DNA of 64,000 nt from JADFNB01 sp036397455 (GTDB lineage Bacteria; Gemmatimonadota; Gemmatimonadetes; Gemmatimonadales; GWC2-71-9): assembly GCA_036397455.1 (NCBI GenBank), contig DASWIX010000041.1:62001-126000 (forward strand). Direction: 5' to 3'. The position numbers and the translations under genes are program-made. Below the pieces are notes generated by a model. That model made no database searches. It was not told the origin of the DNA and worked only from the letters and a program-made list of their open reading frames with translations. Of this stretch, positions 10,915 to 19,374 are shown piece by piece (position 1 is the stretch's first letter; each line of letters begins with the position of its first letter).

Positions 10915-11568
10915 CTACATCTGCGCGATGGCAAACGAACCGATATGTATGTCCAGATTGTGGTTGATCCGCATCCCGGCGATCCCGTTCACGTCCACCT
11001 GCGACGCCGGAAGCTGCATCACCTCCGTGCCGTTGATGCGGAAGGAAACGGTGCCGCCCGAGACGAGGATACTGAGGTCGTTCGTGGCCTGTCCGTCGGC
11101 ATCCTCGACGTGAATGGCGTCGTGCTGAGCCCAGCCGTTGGGTCCTTCGCTCAGCAATGCCAAGTCGGTGCCGTTGCGCTTCTTCACGAGGAACACACCG
11201 TCACCGCGGACCAGGAAGTACGTGTAGCGCTGCGCCTCGCCTTGCAGATCGCCCCCCCCGATGATAAGGCCGTAGCCATGCGCGTGGCCCAACGAGCTGG
11301 TCTGCCGGAATGACCCGGACACCTCGTACGACCCGCGGGCGACGTCACCGTCGCGATACAGGATGACGGCGGGACCGACGGTCACGTGGAAACCCGCGCC
11401 CATGGTGCGAAAGTTGAGATTGTCCAGCGTACCACGGTCCGGACGAGCCTTCCATCCGTCGGCGATGACGCCGCCGCCCGCGATCGCGTGGTCGGGATCG
11501 TGGTCTTGCGCAGCGACGGTGGAAACGCTGAGGCTGGCCGCGAACGCGGCGACGATCAGTGAGCGCAT
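10915..11568 (-). CDS. Secreted concanavalin/LamG-like protein of unknown function
   Basis: The 217-aa product starts at ATG 11568 with GAGG seven bases upstream and carries a clear signal peptide ending VAAQD. The mature sequence contains ILYRDGDVARGSYEVSG, YGLIIGGGDL, YTYFLVRGDGVFLVKKR and GTVSFRINGTEV, a series of beta strands typical of DUF1080/LamG-type jelly rolls that bind or act on sugars. It ends with MRINHNLDIHIGSFAI. No catalytic residues can be named. It is separated by 90 bp from the upstream aldo/keto reductase on the same strand and may be co-transcribed. Confidence 0.7.
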   Translation of the reverse strand: MRSLIVAAFAASLSVSTVAAQDHDPDHAIAGGGVIADGWKARPDRGTLDNLNFRTMGAGFHVTVGPAVILYRDGDVARGSYEVSGSFRQTSSLGHAHGYGLIIGGGDLQGEAQRYTYFLVRGDGVFLVKKRNGTDLALLSEGPNGWAQHDAIHVEDADGQATNDLSILVSGGTVSFRINGTEVMQLPASQVDVNGIAGMRINHNLDIHIGSFAIAQM

Positions 11569-11658
11569 GAATCCCTCGTGGTTGAGAATCGCGAGAACGT
11601 ACACCTTGCCGACAAAAATACTCCCAATGAACAAGACGGTCAAAGACGGTCTCAGCGC

Positions 11659-12627
11659 CTACCCCGGTCGCCGCCCCGGTGCGGGCGGCAACGCATCGAC
11701 GAACTCGGCCATGCGCTGGCGCGTGGCGGGGTCGGGGAGCCGGCCGATCCCACCACCGATGTTGTCGGCCATGTGGTGGGCCTTGCTGGTCGCCGGAGTC
11801 GCCACGGTCACGGCGGGATGGCTCACCACGTACTTGAGGAAGAACTGCGCCCAAGTCGTGGCGTCGAATTCTGCCGCCCACTCCGGCACGTCCATACCCT
11901 CGACGCGCGCCCACAAGCGTGAGCGCCCGAACGGCAGGTAGACCAACACGCCGATCTTCCGTTCGATGGCGAGCGGCAGGATCGTTTCCTCGATGTTGCG
12001 GTTATCGACCGCGTAATCGATCCCGATGAAGTCGATCGGCTCGTTGCGCATGATCGCCTCGAGGGGTTCGTAGCCGCGGTCGCTCGTGGTCGTCACGCCG
12101 GTGTACCGGATACGGCCTTCGGCTTTCAGCTCCTTCAGGATGCCGAGCTGGGTGGGCACATCCGCCAGGTTGTGTACCTGGATCAGGTCGATGGTGTCGA
12201 CCTGGAACTTGGCGAACGATGCGTCGATCTGCGCGCGCGCGGCCACGGGATCGGCGCTCCCGCCGCCCCGGCCCGCCACATTGACCTTGGTAGCCCAGAA
12301 GATCTTGTCGGCGACACCCAACGCGTTGGCGATATCACCCGCCACTTGCTCGGAGGCGCCGTAGCTTGGGGCCGTGTCGAAGACCGAGGCGCCCCTGCCT
12401 ACCAGCGTGCGCATCACCTCCGTCAGCGCGTCGAGCTCCTCGCGCCGCGCGAGTTGTGAGAAGGTTGCCGAGCTGCCCAAACCGATCACCGGCACCATCT
12501 CGCCCGATGACGGAATGGCGCGCTGGATGAGCTGACCCTCCTGCAACCGACGCCATAGACGCGGATTGATCGTCAGCGCGCTTGCGGCACCGGCGCTGAT
12601 GCCAACGAACTGTCGACGGCTAATCAT
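11659..12627 (-). CDS. Tat-exported aldo/keto reductase
   Basis: The product is 322 aa from ATG 12627 with GGGAGA upstream. It begins MISRRQFVGISAGAAS, a twin-arginine signal, so the protein is probably folded and exported. The aldo/keto reductase barrel shows the tetrad: Asp84 and Tyr89 in FDTAPSYG, Lys114 in WATKVN and His152 in IQVHNL. The motif RIRYTGVTTTS follows. The C-terminus SHPAVTVATPATSKAHHMADN is the usual NADPH-binding end region. Tat-directed aldo/keto reductases of this type are frequent in Gemmatimonadota and Planctomycetota. Substrate unknown. Confidence 0.88.
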   Translation of the reverse strand: MISRRQFVGISAGAASALTINPRLWRRLQEGQLIQRAIPSSGEMVPVIGLGSSATFSQLARREELDALTEVMRTLVGRGASVFDTAPSYGASEQVAGDIANALGVADKIFWATKVNVAGRGGGSADPVAARAQIDASFAKFQVDTIDLIQVHNLADVPTQLGILKELKAEGRIRYTGVTTTSDRGYEPLEAIMRNEPIDFIGIDYAVDNRNIEETILPLAIERKIGVLVYLPFGRSRLWARVEGMDVPEWAAEFDATTWAQFFLKYVVSHPAVTVATPATSKAHHMADNIGGGIGRLPDPATRQRMAEFVDALPPAPGRRPG

Positions 12628-12828
12628 GCGGTCTCCCTGTGTGGAACTCTCCGTGGAATACGCCCAGCATCTCAATTTGTTGCCGATGACGCGCTGGCGA
12701 TAGGGAATCGGGTGTCCCAGACCGTCCATCACCGTCTTGCACCGTCGGCCGTCACGGCCGTTCGATGGAGCGCTGGCCGTAAGGTCCACGGAACCCCATA
12801 CTTCCTTGAAACCTTCCGGAGAACACGC

Positions 12829-13716
12829 ATGCAACGCATCCACGCGGCCCCGGCGTGGCTGATCGTGGCGACCCTCACGGCATCCGCCCCGCCCGCCGCC
12901 ATCGCGCAGATCCAGCCGGGTCGGATCTACACCGGCGGCGAACAGATCGGCGATCCGGCAGTGGGTCTCCGGTTGACCATTCCCGCCGGCTGGCGGGGGA
13001 GGCTCTCACCGGACGGCGAGTCGTTCGTGCTCGAGTCCGAGGGGGGCGGTGGCTACCTCGTGGTGATCGCGGACGAGATGACCGAGACGGAAGCGCGGCA
13101 GCAGTTGGCCGAGTCGATGGACCTGGGCGGCGGCATCGTACTGACCCCGACCGGTGCCGTAAGCGAGGTCGCCTCCGGCCATCTGAGTGCGAGTTACGCC
13201 GTGAGCGGCGCGCAGTCCGAGTTCGTCGGTACGGTCGACGTGCGGCTCACCCGGGCGGGGCTCGGCGTGGCGTTCATCCTGCTGTCCCCGCCGCCGGCGG
13301 CGGCCGGACACCTCGACGCGATGCGCGAGTTCGCGTTCAGCCTCGGGGTAATGCAACAGACGGCGCAATCAGCCGGCGGGAACGACGAGTGGGAGCCGTT
13401 CCTGCGGGGGCTGTATCTCGCGAGGTACTACACGGCAACCGGCTATACCGAGTCCACCGAGCTATGGCTGTGCGGCGATGGCAGGTTCTCCTACAACAGC
13501 GAGGGCGGAGGGTTCGGCGGCGGGGCGAGTGGCGCGGCGCAGAGTACGGGTGGCGGGCGGTGGTCGGCTTCCGGCGCGGGAAAGACCGGCACGCTCCTGC
13601 TCCAGTGGGCCAACGGCGAGCAAAGCTCGATGTCGCTGGAGTACGACTACGAGCAGAACCGAGTGTTCGTGAATGGCGAGCGCATGCTGCGGGGGCAGAA
13701 CGAGCGATGCCAGTAG
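12829..13716 (+). CDS. Secreted protein of unknown function
   Basis: The 295-aa protein starts at ATG 12829 preceded by GGAGAA and has a signal peptide ending PPAAIAQ. The first half (LRLTIPAGWRGRLSPDGESF, GGGYLVVIADEM) looks like the beta-sandwich found in proteins that describe themselves only by DUFs. The second half (LWLCGDGRFSYNSEGG, GRWSASGAGKTGTLLLQW, NRVFVNGERMLR) resembles a small lipocalin-like or stress-response barrel with a glycine-rich insert. No known family is claimed. It overlaps the downstream propeller gene by 10 bp, which suggests coupled translation. Confidence 0.75.
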   Translation: MQRIHAAPAWLIVATLTASAPPAAIAQIQPGRIYTGGEQIGDPAVGLRLTIPAGWRGRLSPDGESFVLESEGGGGYLVVIADEMTETEARQQLAESMDLGGGIVLTPTGAVSEVASGHLSASYAVSGAQSEFVGTVDVRLTRAGLGVAFILLSPPPAAAGHLDAMREFAFSLGVMQQTAQSAGGNDEWEPFLRGLYLARYYTATGYTESTELWLCGDGRFSYNSEGGGFGGGASGAAQSTGGGRWSASGAGKTGTLLLQWANGEQSSMSLEYDYEQNRVFVNGERMLRGQNERCQ

Positions 13717-14990
13717 CATCGAGCCCACCGCGCTCAACGAACGAACGCGCCGAGTCGCGCGTCTCACTCGCGAGGACGCCACGGACGCGCCCGTGGACGC
13801 ACCGCGTCATCCTCGTGATGGTCCTGGCGCCGGCGTGTGCAGCGACCGACGAGCCGCCTTCGACAACGGTCAGCGACAGCGCCGGCGTGCGGATCGTCTC
13901 CAATCGCGCTGCTGACGAGCGCGACCCGATCTGGCTGGTTGCCGATCGGCCATCCGTCGACATTGGGCGAGCGGACCAGAGTCCCGAGTACGAGCTGTTT
14001 CGCGCTTCGCACAGCCTTCGGCTAACCGATGGCCGGATCGTAGTCGCGAACGGCGGGACCAACCAAGTCCGGTTCTACGAACACGATGGCACGTTCGTCG
14101 GCGCCGTGGGCCGAGAGGGTGAGGGACCCGGAGAATTCCGCGGACTGGAGCATGTCTTCCCGTACCGTGGCGACTCGATTCTCGTATCGGATTTCCGTCT
14201 GGCACGGCTGTCGGTGTTCGATTCCGACGGCCGGTTTGGCCGCAGCGTCACGACGCAGACGACTCAGGCTGCTCCGTTCGTGCGCGTCGTGGGCGTGTTC
14301 GAGGACTACACGTTGCTCGGGACGGGCGGTATCGACGTGGGCAACGCACCCCCCTCCGGCCTGAGGCGTTACCCGATCCGGCTGTACCATCTCGACAGCG
14401 CCGCGGTGCCGCTCGACTCGTTGGGCGCGTTTCCTAGCACGGAAATGTTCTTTCTCGCCTTCGGCGGCGGGATCAGTACCCGCCAGCCCTTGTTCGGGAA
14501 GGCCTCCCGGTGGTTTGCCGGTGGCAACCAGTTCTACGTCGCCACCAACGATACGTACGAGATACGGCGATACGGTCTCGATGGGACCGTGCACGGTATC
14601 GTCAGGCTCGATCGCGAGCCGCGCCCAGTCACAGACGGGGACGTGCAGCGCGAACTCGACCGCCGACTGGCGGCGGCCGGTACCCAAGATCGGGCCGAGG
14701 TCGAGCGGACCTTCCGGACGATCCCGCGCCCCGAGACCATGCCGGCCTACGGTCGGGTGCTGCTCGACGATTCGCTCCATCTCTGGGTCGGCGACTACCC
14801 GTTGCAGACGGACTCGTTGTGGTTCTGGCGCGTGTTCGATCCGAGTGGAACCTACCTCGGCCGGGTCGTCATGCCGGTGGGACTGGAGCCTCACCAGATC
14901 GGCCACGACTTCGTGTTGGGACGCTGGTTCGATCCCGACGGCGTGGAGCACGTGCGGCTGTACCACCTCGAACGGGCCGGGGCCATATGA
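13707..14990 (+). CDS. 6-bladed beta-propeller exported protein, probable lipoprotein
   Basis: The 427-aa product is read from ATG 13707, which overlaps the stop of the upstream gene; a GTG at 13806 would shorten the long polar N-terminus. A hydrophobic segment ends LAPACAA and could be a weak lipobox with Cys44 (ATG numbering). The mature part has the propeller hallmarks of the NHL/BF3886 type: RIVVANGGTNQVRFYEHDG, GREGEGPGEFRG, DSILVSDFRLARLSVFDSDG and a C-terminal FDPSGTYLGRVVMP blade. Such proteins are common exported scaffolds in Gemmatimonadota. A perfect 14-bp palindrome follows the stop. Confidence 0.82.
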   Translation: MPVASSPPRSTNERAESRVSLARTPRTRPWTHRVILVMVLAPACAATDEPPSTTVSDSAGVRIVSNRAADERDPIWLVADRPSVDIGRADQSPEYELFRASHSLRLTDGRIVVANGGTNQVRFYEHDGTFVGAVGREGEGPGEFRGLEHVFPYRGDSILVSDFRLARLSVFDSDGRFGRSVTTQTTQAAPFVRVVGVFEDYTLLGTGGIDVGNAPPSGLRRYPIRLYHLDSAAVPLDSLGAFPSTEMFFLAFGGGISTRQPLFGKASRWFAGGNQFYVATNDTYEIRRYGLDGTVHGIVRLDREPRPVTDGDVQRELDRRLAAAGTQDRAEVERTFRTIPRPETMPAYGRVLLDDSLHLWVGDYPLQTDSLWFWRVFDPSGTYLGRVVMPVGLEPHQIGHDFVLGRWFDPDGVEHVRLYHLERAGAI

Positions 14991-15004
14991 CCGCGGATCC
15001 GCGG
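14991..15004. repeat. Perfect 14-bp palindrome immediately after a stop codon
   Basis: CCGCGGATCCGCGG begins right after the TGA of the propeller gene. It could form a short hairpin and help end transcription, but there is no T-run, so its role is unproven. Confidence 0.4.
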
Positions 15005-15058
15005 CGGAACAGGCCCGGGCGGACCGGGTACCGCAGCACATAGTCACGCGGAGGTCCC

Positions 15059-15175
15059 ATGCGCACCTGCACGCTCCTGGCGCTCGGCTTGGCGATTCCA
15101 GCCTGTCAACGTGCCCCGCTCACATCCCAATGGGCACCTTGGGCCCGTGGACATGCAGATCACGACGTTCCATGA
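15059..15175 (+). pseudogene. N-terminal fragment of a lipoprotein gene
   Basis: ATG 15059 has GGAGG four bases upstream and encodes MRTCTLLALGLAIPACQRAP, a textbook lipoprotein signal with Cys16 in the lipobox, but the frame closes after 38 codons inside the start of the next gene. A strong ribosome site with a good signal and no mature protein indicates that the gene was cut. The likely other end is the remnant at 16138-16332. Confidence 0.55.
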
Positions 15176-15884
15176 GGGAGAGCCACGGAGCTTTTCGACC
15201 GAGGACATCACGGCGTTTCTTGATTTCGTTCGCGACAAGCTTCGCATTACTGACCAAGAGCACGTCCGAGCATTGTTTGAGCTGACCACCAAGGAAGTTG
15301 GAAGCCTCGGAATCGGTTTCACTGCCCGAAGTTCCAAGCTCGCTGTGGACCTTGGGGAGCGGCTGCTCGGTATGCATATGGACCAGGCTGAGCCGGAGAC
15401 GAAGCTTCGCTCGCTGGTCGAGAGCATGAGCCGGAAGTTCCAGTCTCATGCGTACCCGGTGAGTCGTCGCGAGGCAACCGACCTTGGCTTGCCCGTTGCC
15501 GATGGAGACGAGGTACTGGAAGGCCTGATGTGGAAGGTCTGGCTTGACATCGCCGCAGAGTTGCAGGAAGATGAGCCGTTCGACCCGATGTTCGAGTTAA
15601 TGAAAAGCTCGGAGGCTAGCAAGTTGCTTTCGCCTGTACCGCAACTTGACATCCCGGATGGGTTTTCGTCAAATCTGTCGTTCCAGACAGAGCTGGCCCA
15701 GATATTGAAAGAGTCGACAATCAGGATCGATCCGGTGGACTACGAGTTTACAAACGCGATTGTCGAGTCCTCTCGACTCGCCCACGTTCAAAAGACGAAA
15801 GGAAAGATCCTTTCATCGCGGACTCAGTATCTCGTAATCCGGTACCACCTAATTACGACATCCCGAAAGTGGGAGAGGGTTTAG
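15153..15884 (+). CDS. Unknown protein with similarity to the C-terminal part of SDH-family Clp-fold proteases
   Basis: The 243-aa protein is taken from ATG 15153. Its codon use is visibly less GC-rich than its neighbours, which suggests recent transfer. The sequence has no signal peptide or membrane segment. Residues 84-130 (KLRSLVESMSRKFQSHAYPV, then SRREATDLGLPVADGDEVLE) resemble the segment that follows the protease core in SDH-family Clp-fold serine proteinases, where a His-Gly-Tyr-Pro-Ile, Arg-Glu-Ala, Gly-Leu pattern recurs; this is from memory and is only a lead. No Ser-Lys or Ser-His-Asp core is present. It is directly followed by a Pro-rich small gene and then a terminator. Confidence 0.6.
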   Translation: MQITTFHEGEPRSFSTEDITAFLDFVRDKLRITDQEHVRALFELTTKEVGSLGIGFTARSSKLAVDLGERLLGMHMDQAEPETKLRSLVESMSRKFQSHAYPVSRREATDLGLPVADGDEVLEGLMWKVWLDIAAELQEDEPFDPMFELMKSSEASKLLSPVPQLDIPDGFSSNLSFQTELAQILKESTIRIDPVDYEFTNAIVESSRLAHVQKTKGKILSSRTQYLVIRYHLITTSRKWERV

Positions 15885-15889
15885 TGCAC

Positions 15890-16060
15890 ATGAAGCGCCA
15901 GCCAATTAGCTACCCGGTGCGTAGCTTCCCTCGGGATGTTACGTCTCCGACGCCGACCCAGGTTCCTGGGTCATCGGAGAAGGGGGGCCCGCGTCCCCTG
16001 CCGCATCCTGGTAAGCCCACGCCACCCCCGAAACCACAACCGCCCACGCCACCGCGGTAA
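15890..16060 (+). CDS. Small proline-rich protein
   Basis: This 56-aa basic peptide starts MKRQPISYPVRSF and ends in a run of Pro-Pro and Pro-Lys-Pro motifs (PTPPPKPQPPTPPR), which suggests an extended, polyproline-II type tail for protein binding. The start is ATG 15890, or GTG 15884 in the same frame, which would overlap the upstream stop; GGGAGAGGG lies just before. It shares the unusual base composition of the 243-aa gene and is probably its operon partner. No family is recognised. Confidence 0.5.
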   Translation: MKRQPISYPVRSFPRDVTSPTPTQVPGSSEKGGPRPLPHPGKPTPPPKPQPPTPPR

Positions 16061-16085
16061 CGGCGGTCCGGCATTTCACCCTAAG

Positions 16086-16123
16086 GACGGAGCCTCCGGT
16101 CGCGTCGGGAGCTCCGTCGTTTT
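16086..16123 (+). terminator. Rho-independent terminator of the two-gene insert
   Basis: GACGGAGC pairs with GCTCCGTC around a loop of about 18 bases, followed by GTTTT. It lies 25 bp after the stop of the proline-rich gene and closes the low-GC unit. Confidence 0.7.
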
Positions 16124-16137
16124 GGAGTTGTTTTCTT

Positions 16138-16332
16138 GACCGCTCAAGCACAGCTCGAACTCCGAATTCCAGCGTCGGCCCCGTGGATCTCATGTTCGAC
16201 GATCACCGGACGTCGCACGGGCGGGCACCTGGTGCCGGCGAGTGGCGACGGTTCGAGGGAGACGGCGCCAACCGCGTCGTGGCAAACACCGGCGTCGGTG
16301 ACGTCCCGGTCACCATCCGATCACAGCGCTGA
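16138..16332 (+). pseudogene. C-terminal remnant of a lost gene, possibly the interrupted lipoprotein
   Basis: A coding-like frame without its own start runs to TGA 16332 and reads GPVDLMFDDHRTSHG, EWRRFEGDGANRVVANTGVG and VPVTIRSQR. The composition is that of the resident genes, not of the insert. It could be the tail of the lipoprotein whose first codons are at 15059. The motif GGCCC(C)GTGGA occurs on both sides of the insert (15141 and 16178 areas). No ribosome binding site precedes it. Confidence 0.4.
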
Positions 16333-16430
16333 GCCCGCGCAGTTTCACGGCGAATTCATCCTTCTTTCATGACGCCGGTGCCCATCGTAGGTACTGTCAA
16401 CCCGTACCACCAACTCGAGGTTTGGCTCCG

Positions 16431-18401
16431 ATGCGGAACATCTCGTCTTCCCTGACCGCAGCCCTCCTGACGGTGATCGTCGCGCCCGGACTCGCGGCGC
16501 AGCACGCATCCATTCGTCCGATTCCGTATCCTGTCGACATGCCGAACGGGTTCGTCCGCGCACTCGCGAACGGGACACGCAGCTCGACGGGGGCGCCCGG
16601 CCCCAAGTATTGGCAGCAGTGGACCGACTACACGATCCGCGCGCGGCTCGACACCGACCAGAAACGGATTACCGGTTCGGTCGCTCTTCGATACCACAAC
16701 CGCTCGCCGGACGCCTTGCCGCAGATCATGCTCCAGGTCATTCAAAACGTCCACGCCGAGGGTGCCGTGCGGAACCGACCCGCCGAGGTGACGGGCGGCG
16801 TCGAGATCACGCAGCTGGCTGCGAACGGTGAAACGCTCGGCCCTCTGACCTTCAGCGATCAGCGTCGCGGCCGTCCCGGCTATCGCGTCGCCGGCACCAC
16901 GGTCATCGTCCAGCTCTCCACTCCGCTTGCGTCGGGTGAATCGACCGAGTTGGAGGTTGGCTTCACGTACACGGTACCGCAGCGGGGTGCCGGCGGGCGC
17001 ATGGGTTGGAACGGCGACAACCTGTTCTACCTCGCGTACTGGTACCCGCAGCTCGCGGTGTACGACGACGTGGGCGGGTGGCAGACCGACGCGTTCCTGG
17101 GAAGCGCGGAATTCTACATGGGCTACGGCAGCTACGACGTCACGCTCGAGGTGCCGGAGGGGTGGGTCGTCATGGGGACCGGGACATTGACCAACCCGGA
17201 CGAAGCGTTCCCCGACGAGATCGCGATCCGCCTGCGGCGCGCGGCCGCAAGCGACGACGTGGTACACGTGCTCACTGCGGACGACCTCGGCCCGGGCAAA
17301 GCAACCCGGCGATCCGACTCGGGGTTGCTCGCGTGGCGTTTCCGAGCCGATTCGGTGCGGGACGCCGCGTATAGCGTGACGCGCGAATCGTTGTGGGACG
17401 CCGCCCGCACACCGGTCGGCGACCGCAACGGAGATGGCATCACCGACTACGCGCGCGTCGACGCCATCTACCGTGCATCAGCGCCGCTGTGGACGCGGGC
17501 CTGGCGGTATGCGCAACACTCGATCGACTTCCTCTCCCGTTGGACCGGGTATCCCTATCCGTGGCCCCACATGACCGCGGTCGAAGGCGGCGGCATCATG
17601 GGCGGCGGCATGGAGTACCCCATGATGACGCTCATCGGCGCCTACACGCAGGGAACCGACACCTCGCTCTACGGCGTAACCGCGCACGAGCTGGCGCATA
17701 TGTGGGTCCCGATGCTGGTGGGCAACGACGAGCGACGCATGGCCTGGATGGACGAAGGCACCACCTCCTTCAACGGCGACGCCGCCGAGATGGAGTTCTT
17801 CCCCGGGATGCGGTCCGATTTGGGTGAAGCCCAGGGATACATACAGGTCACGCATACGGACATGGAAGGTCCGATCATGACGTGGTCGGACTTCCACACC
17901 AACGGCTTCGCCTACGGCACCGCATCCTACAGCAAGCCGGCCACGATGCTGTGGACCCTACGGGGACTCCTCGGCGAGGAGGCGTTCACCCGCGCGTACG
18001 AGGCATACATCGCGCGCTGGGCGTTCAAGCATCCCAAACCGTGGGATTTCTTCCATACGTTCAACGACGTCAGCGGTCAGAACCTCGACTGGTTCTGGCG
18101 CACGTGGTACTACGAGACGTGGGCCCTGGACCAGGCGGTCGCGGACGTCGTGGTGGAGGAGAACCGCACGCGCATCGTCATTGAGGATCGCGGCCGGGCG
18201 CCGATGCCCGCGCGCCTCACGATCACCACCGCCGACGGTCAGGTACTGCATTCCGAAGTGCCGGTAAGCCGTTGGCTGGAGGGGGCGACCACGGCAGACG
18301 TCGTCATCCGCACGACATCACGCGTCGTCAAGGTAGAGATCGATGCGAGCCAGGCCTTTCCCGACGTGGATCGCAGTAACAACGTGTGGCAACGAACGTA
18401 G
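16431..18401 (+). CDS. M1-family zinc metallopeptidase, secreted
   Basis: The 656-aa product starts at ATG 16431 with GAGG ten bases upstream and has a signal peptide ending LAAQ. The zinc site is HELAH at 419-423 with the third ligand Glu442 in MDEGTTSF, and GGGMEYPMM at 391-399 stands where M1 aminopeptidases have GAMEN. The N-terminal 250 residues form the beta-saddle domain (ARLDTDQKRITGSVALRYHN). Unlike longer cytosolic aminopeptidases it lacks the large helical ERAP domain. After the catalytic domain it has a short region (DFFHTFNDVSGQNLDWFWRTW) and a beta domain. It probably degrades peptides in the periplasm. It is monocistronic. Confidence 0.92.
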   Translation: MRNISSSLTAALLTVIVAPGLAAQHASIRPIPYPVDMPNGFVRALANGTRSSTGAPGPKYWQQWTDYTIRARLDTDQKRITGSVALRYHNRSPDALPQIMLQVIQNVHAEGAVRNRPAEVTGGVEITQLAANGETLGPLTFSDQRRGRPGYRVAGTTVIVQLSTPLASGESTELEVGFTYTVPQRGAGGRMGWNGDNLFYLAYWYPQLAVYDDVGGWQTDAFLGSAEFYMGYGSYDVTLEVPEGWVVMGTGTLTNPDEAFPDEIAIRLRRAAASDDVVHVLTADDLGPGKATRRSDSGLLAWRFRADSVRDAAYSVTRESLWDAARTPVGDRNGDGITDYARVDAIYRASAPLWTRAWRYAQHSIDFLSRWTGYPYPWPHMTAVEGGGIMGGGMEYPMMTLIGAYTQGTDTSLYGVTAHELAHMWVPMLVGNDERRMAWMDEGTTSFNGDAAEMEFFPGMRSDLGEAQGYIQVTHTDMEGPIMTWSDFHTNGFAYGTASYSKPATMLWTLRGLLGEEAFTRAYEAYIARWAFKHPKPWDFFHTFNDVSGQNLDWFWRTWYYETWALDQAVADVVVEENRTRIVIEDRGRAPMPARLTITTADGQVLHSEVPVSRWLEGATTADVVIRTTSRVVKVEIDASQAFPDVDRSNNVWQRT

Positions 18402-18429
18402 CCCTACTCAACCGCACGCCCCGATGATC

Positions 18430-18531
18430 GGCGGCGTGAAGCCGCCGCTCGGCTCAGCCGCATGAAGCGGCCAGGGGTAGGCCACGCCCCGTCGGTTCAA
18501 CCGACAGAGCCGAGCCGCGGGTTTACCCGCG
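18430..18531. repeat. Cluster of four short perfect hairpins in an intergenic region
   Basis: The 212-bp gap 18402-18613 contains successive small inverted repeats: GGCGGC-GTGAA-GCCGCC (18430-18446), GCCGC-ATGAA-GCGGC (18457-18471), GTCGGTT-C-AACCGAC (18491-18505) and CGCGGGT-TT-ACCCGCG (18516-18531), followed by degenerate AACC/GGT units to about 18610. No gene is seen. It separates two convergent genes (M1 peptidase and the kinase-like protein), so termination is possible, but the number and order of hairpins is more than a terminator needs. Confidence 0.65.
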
Positions 18532-18613
18532 AACCAACCCTGGTCCAATGAACCAACCCCGGTCGACTGAACCTGCCCGATCTGGTAAACCGGCCCGATT
18601 TGCTGAACCGGTG

Positions 18614-19294
18614 CTAGTCGTGCCTCTCGGCGCGCTGGAGGTCGATCATCATCGCGTTTCCGGGGTACCGCGCGAGCGGCGCGGAATCGAGATGCGTCAG
18701 CTTCTCGATGTCTTTCGTCATGCGGATCACGCCGTCCCGGATGGCCTGTACCGACTCTTGTACCTGTGGCGGCAGATCGGTGCCGAGTTCCGACAGGATT
18801 GACGCGTCCGCCACGATCTGCTGAAGCGCATTGTTGAGTTCGTGCCGCAGCGTGATCGACAGTTGGTTGACCGCGGCCAGCCGTGCGCCGTCGAGCAGGC
18901 GCCGGTATTCATCGTGCAGTTCTTGCGACAACCAGCCCACGCTCATGCTGAGCGTCCCGAACGCGATGTAGATCGGGACGGTAATGCGCCAATCATCGGC
19001 CACGTAGTTCACGGCGACCGAAAGCTGCACGGCAACGAACAGCGCGGTGCCCATCAACAGGGCGACGAGGGCGCCCTTGAGGCCGTAGTGCAGGGAGAGC
19101 AGAAAGGCCGGCGCGAGGGTGACGAGCCAGACCAGTTCGTCGTACAGGGTCGGATCGTCGGGCAGCACGATCTGAGCGACCACCGGCATCATGTACGCCG
19201 CCACGCAGTAGACCCAAAACCGGTTTGCGACCGCCGGGCGGTGCATCATGTGCTCGAGACCGAGCAGGTCCTTCATCGCGCGGCGAAATCTCAT
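18614..19294 (-). CDS. Membrane protein with a lone histidine-kinase dimerisation (HisKA-like) helix
   Basis: The 226-aa product starts at ATG 19294, preceded by AGAGGG. Four to five hydrophobic segments (FWVYCVAAYMMPVVAQIVL, VWLVTLAPAFLLSL, GALVALLMGTALFVAVQL, ITVPIYIAFGTLSMSVGW) form a membrane sensor part. It is followed by ITLRHELNNALQQIVADASI, which looks like the phospho-acceptor helix of histidine kinases with the His-Glu-x-x-Asn signature, and a second helix ending before LARYPGNAMM. No ATP-binding domain exists before the stop. It lies 80 bp downstream of the hybrid kinase, same strand. It may be trans-phosphorylated by, or dimerise with, that kinase; this is inference. Confidence 0.75.
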   Translation of the reverse strand: MRFRRAMKDLLGLEHMMHRPAVANRFWVYCVAAYMMPVVAQIVLPDDPTLYDELVWLVTLAPAFLLSLHYGLKGALVALLMGTALFVAVQLSVAVNYVADDWRITVPIYIAFGTLSMSVGWLSQELHDEYRRLLDGARLAAVNQLSITLRHELNNALQQIVADASILSELGTDLPPQVQESVQAIRDGVIRMTKDIEKLTHLDSAPLARYPGNAMMIDLQRAERHD

Positions 19295-19374
19295 GGCCCT
19301 CTTTCCCGGGTTCCCGGACGGCGTACCGCAGGCGGCGCGCCGAACATAATCCGAGACGCCGTTCGCCGCCACGT

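Noticed and set aside
13006..15047. Minus-strand frames opposite the secreted protein and propeller
   Set aside because: Mirror frames with no domains; the plus strand has signal peptides, ribosome sites and propeller motifs.
18430..18610. Possible CRISPR array
   Set aside because: The hairpins differ from each other in sequence, with no constant repeat and no spacer of fixed length.
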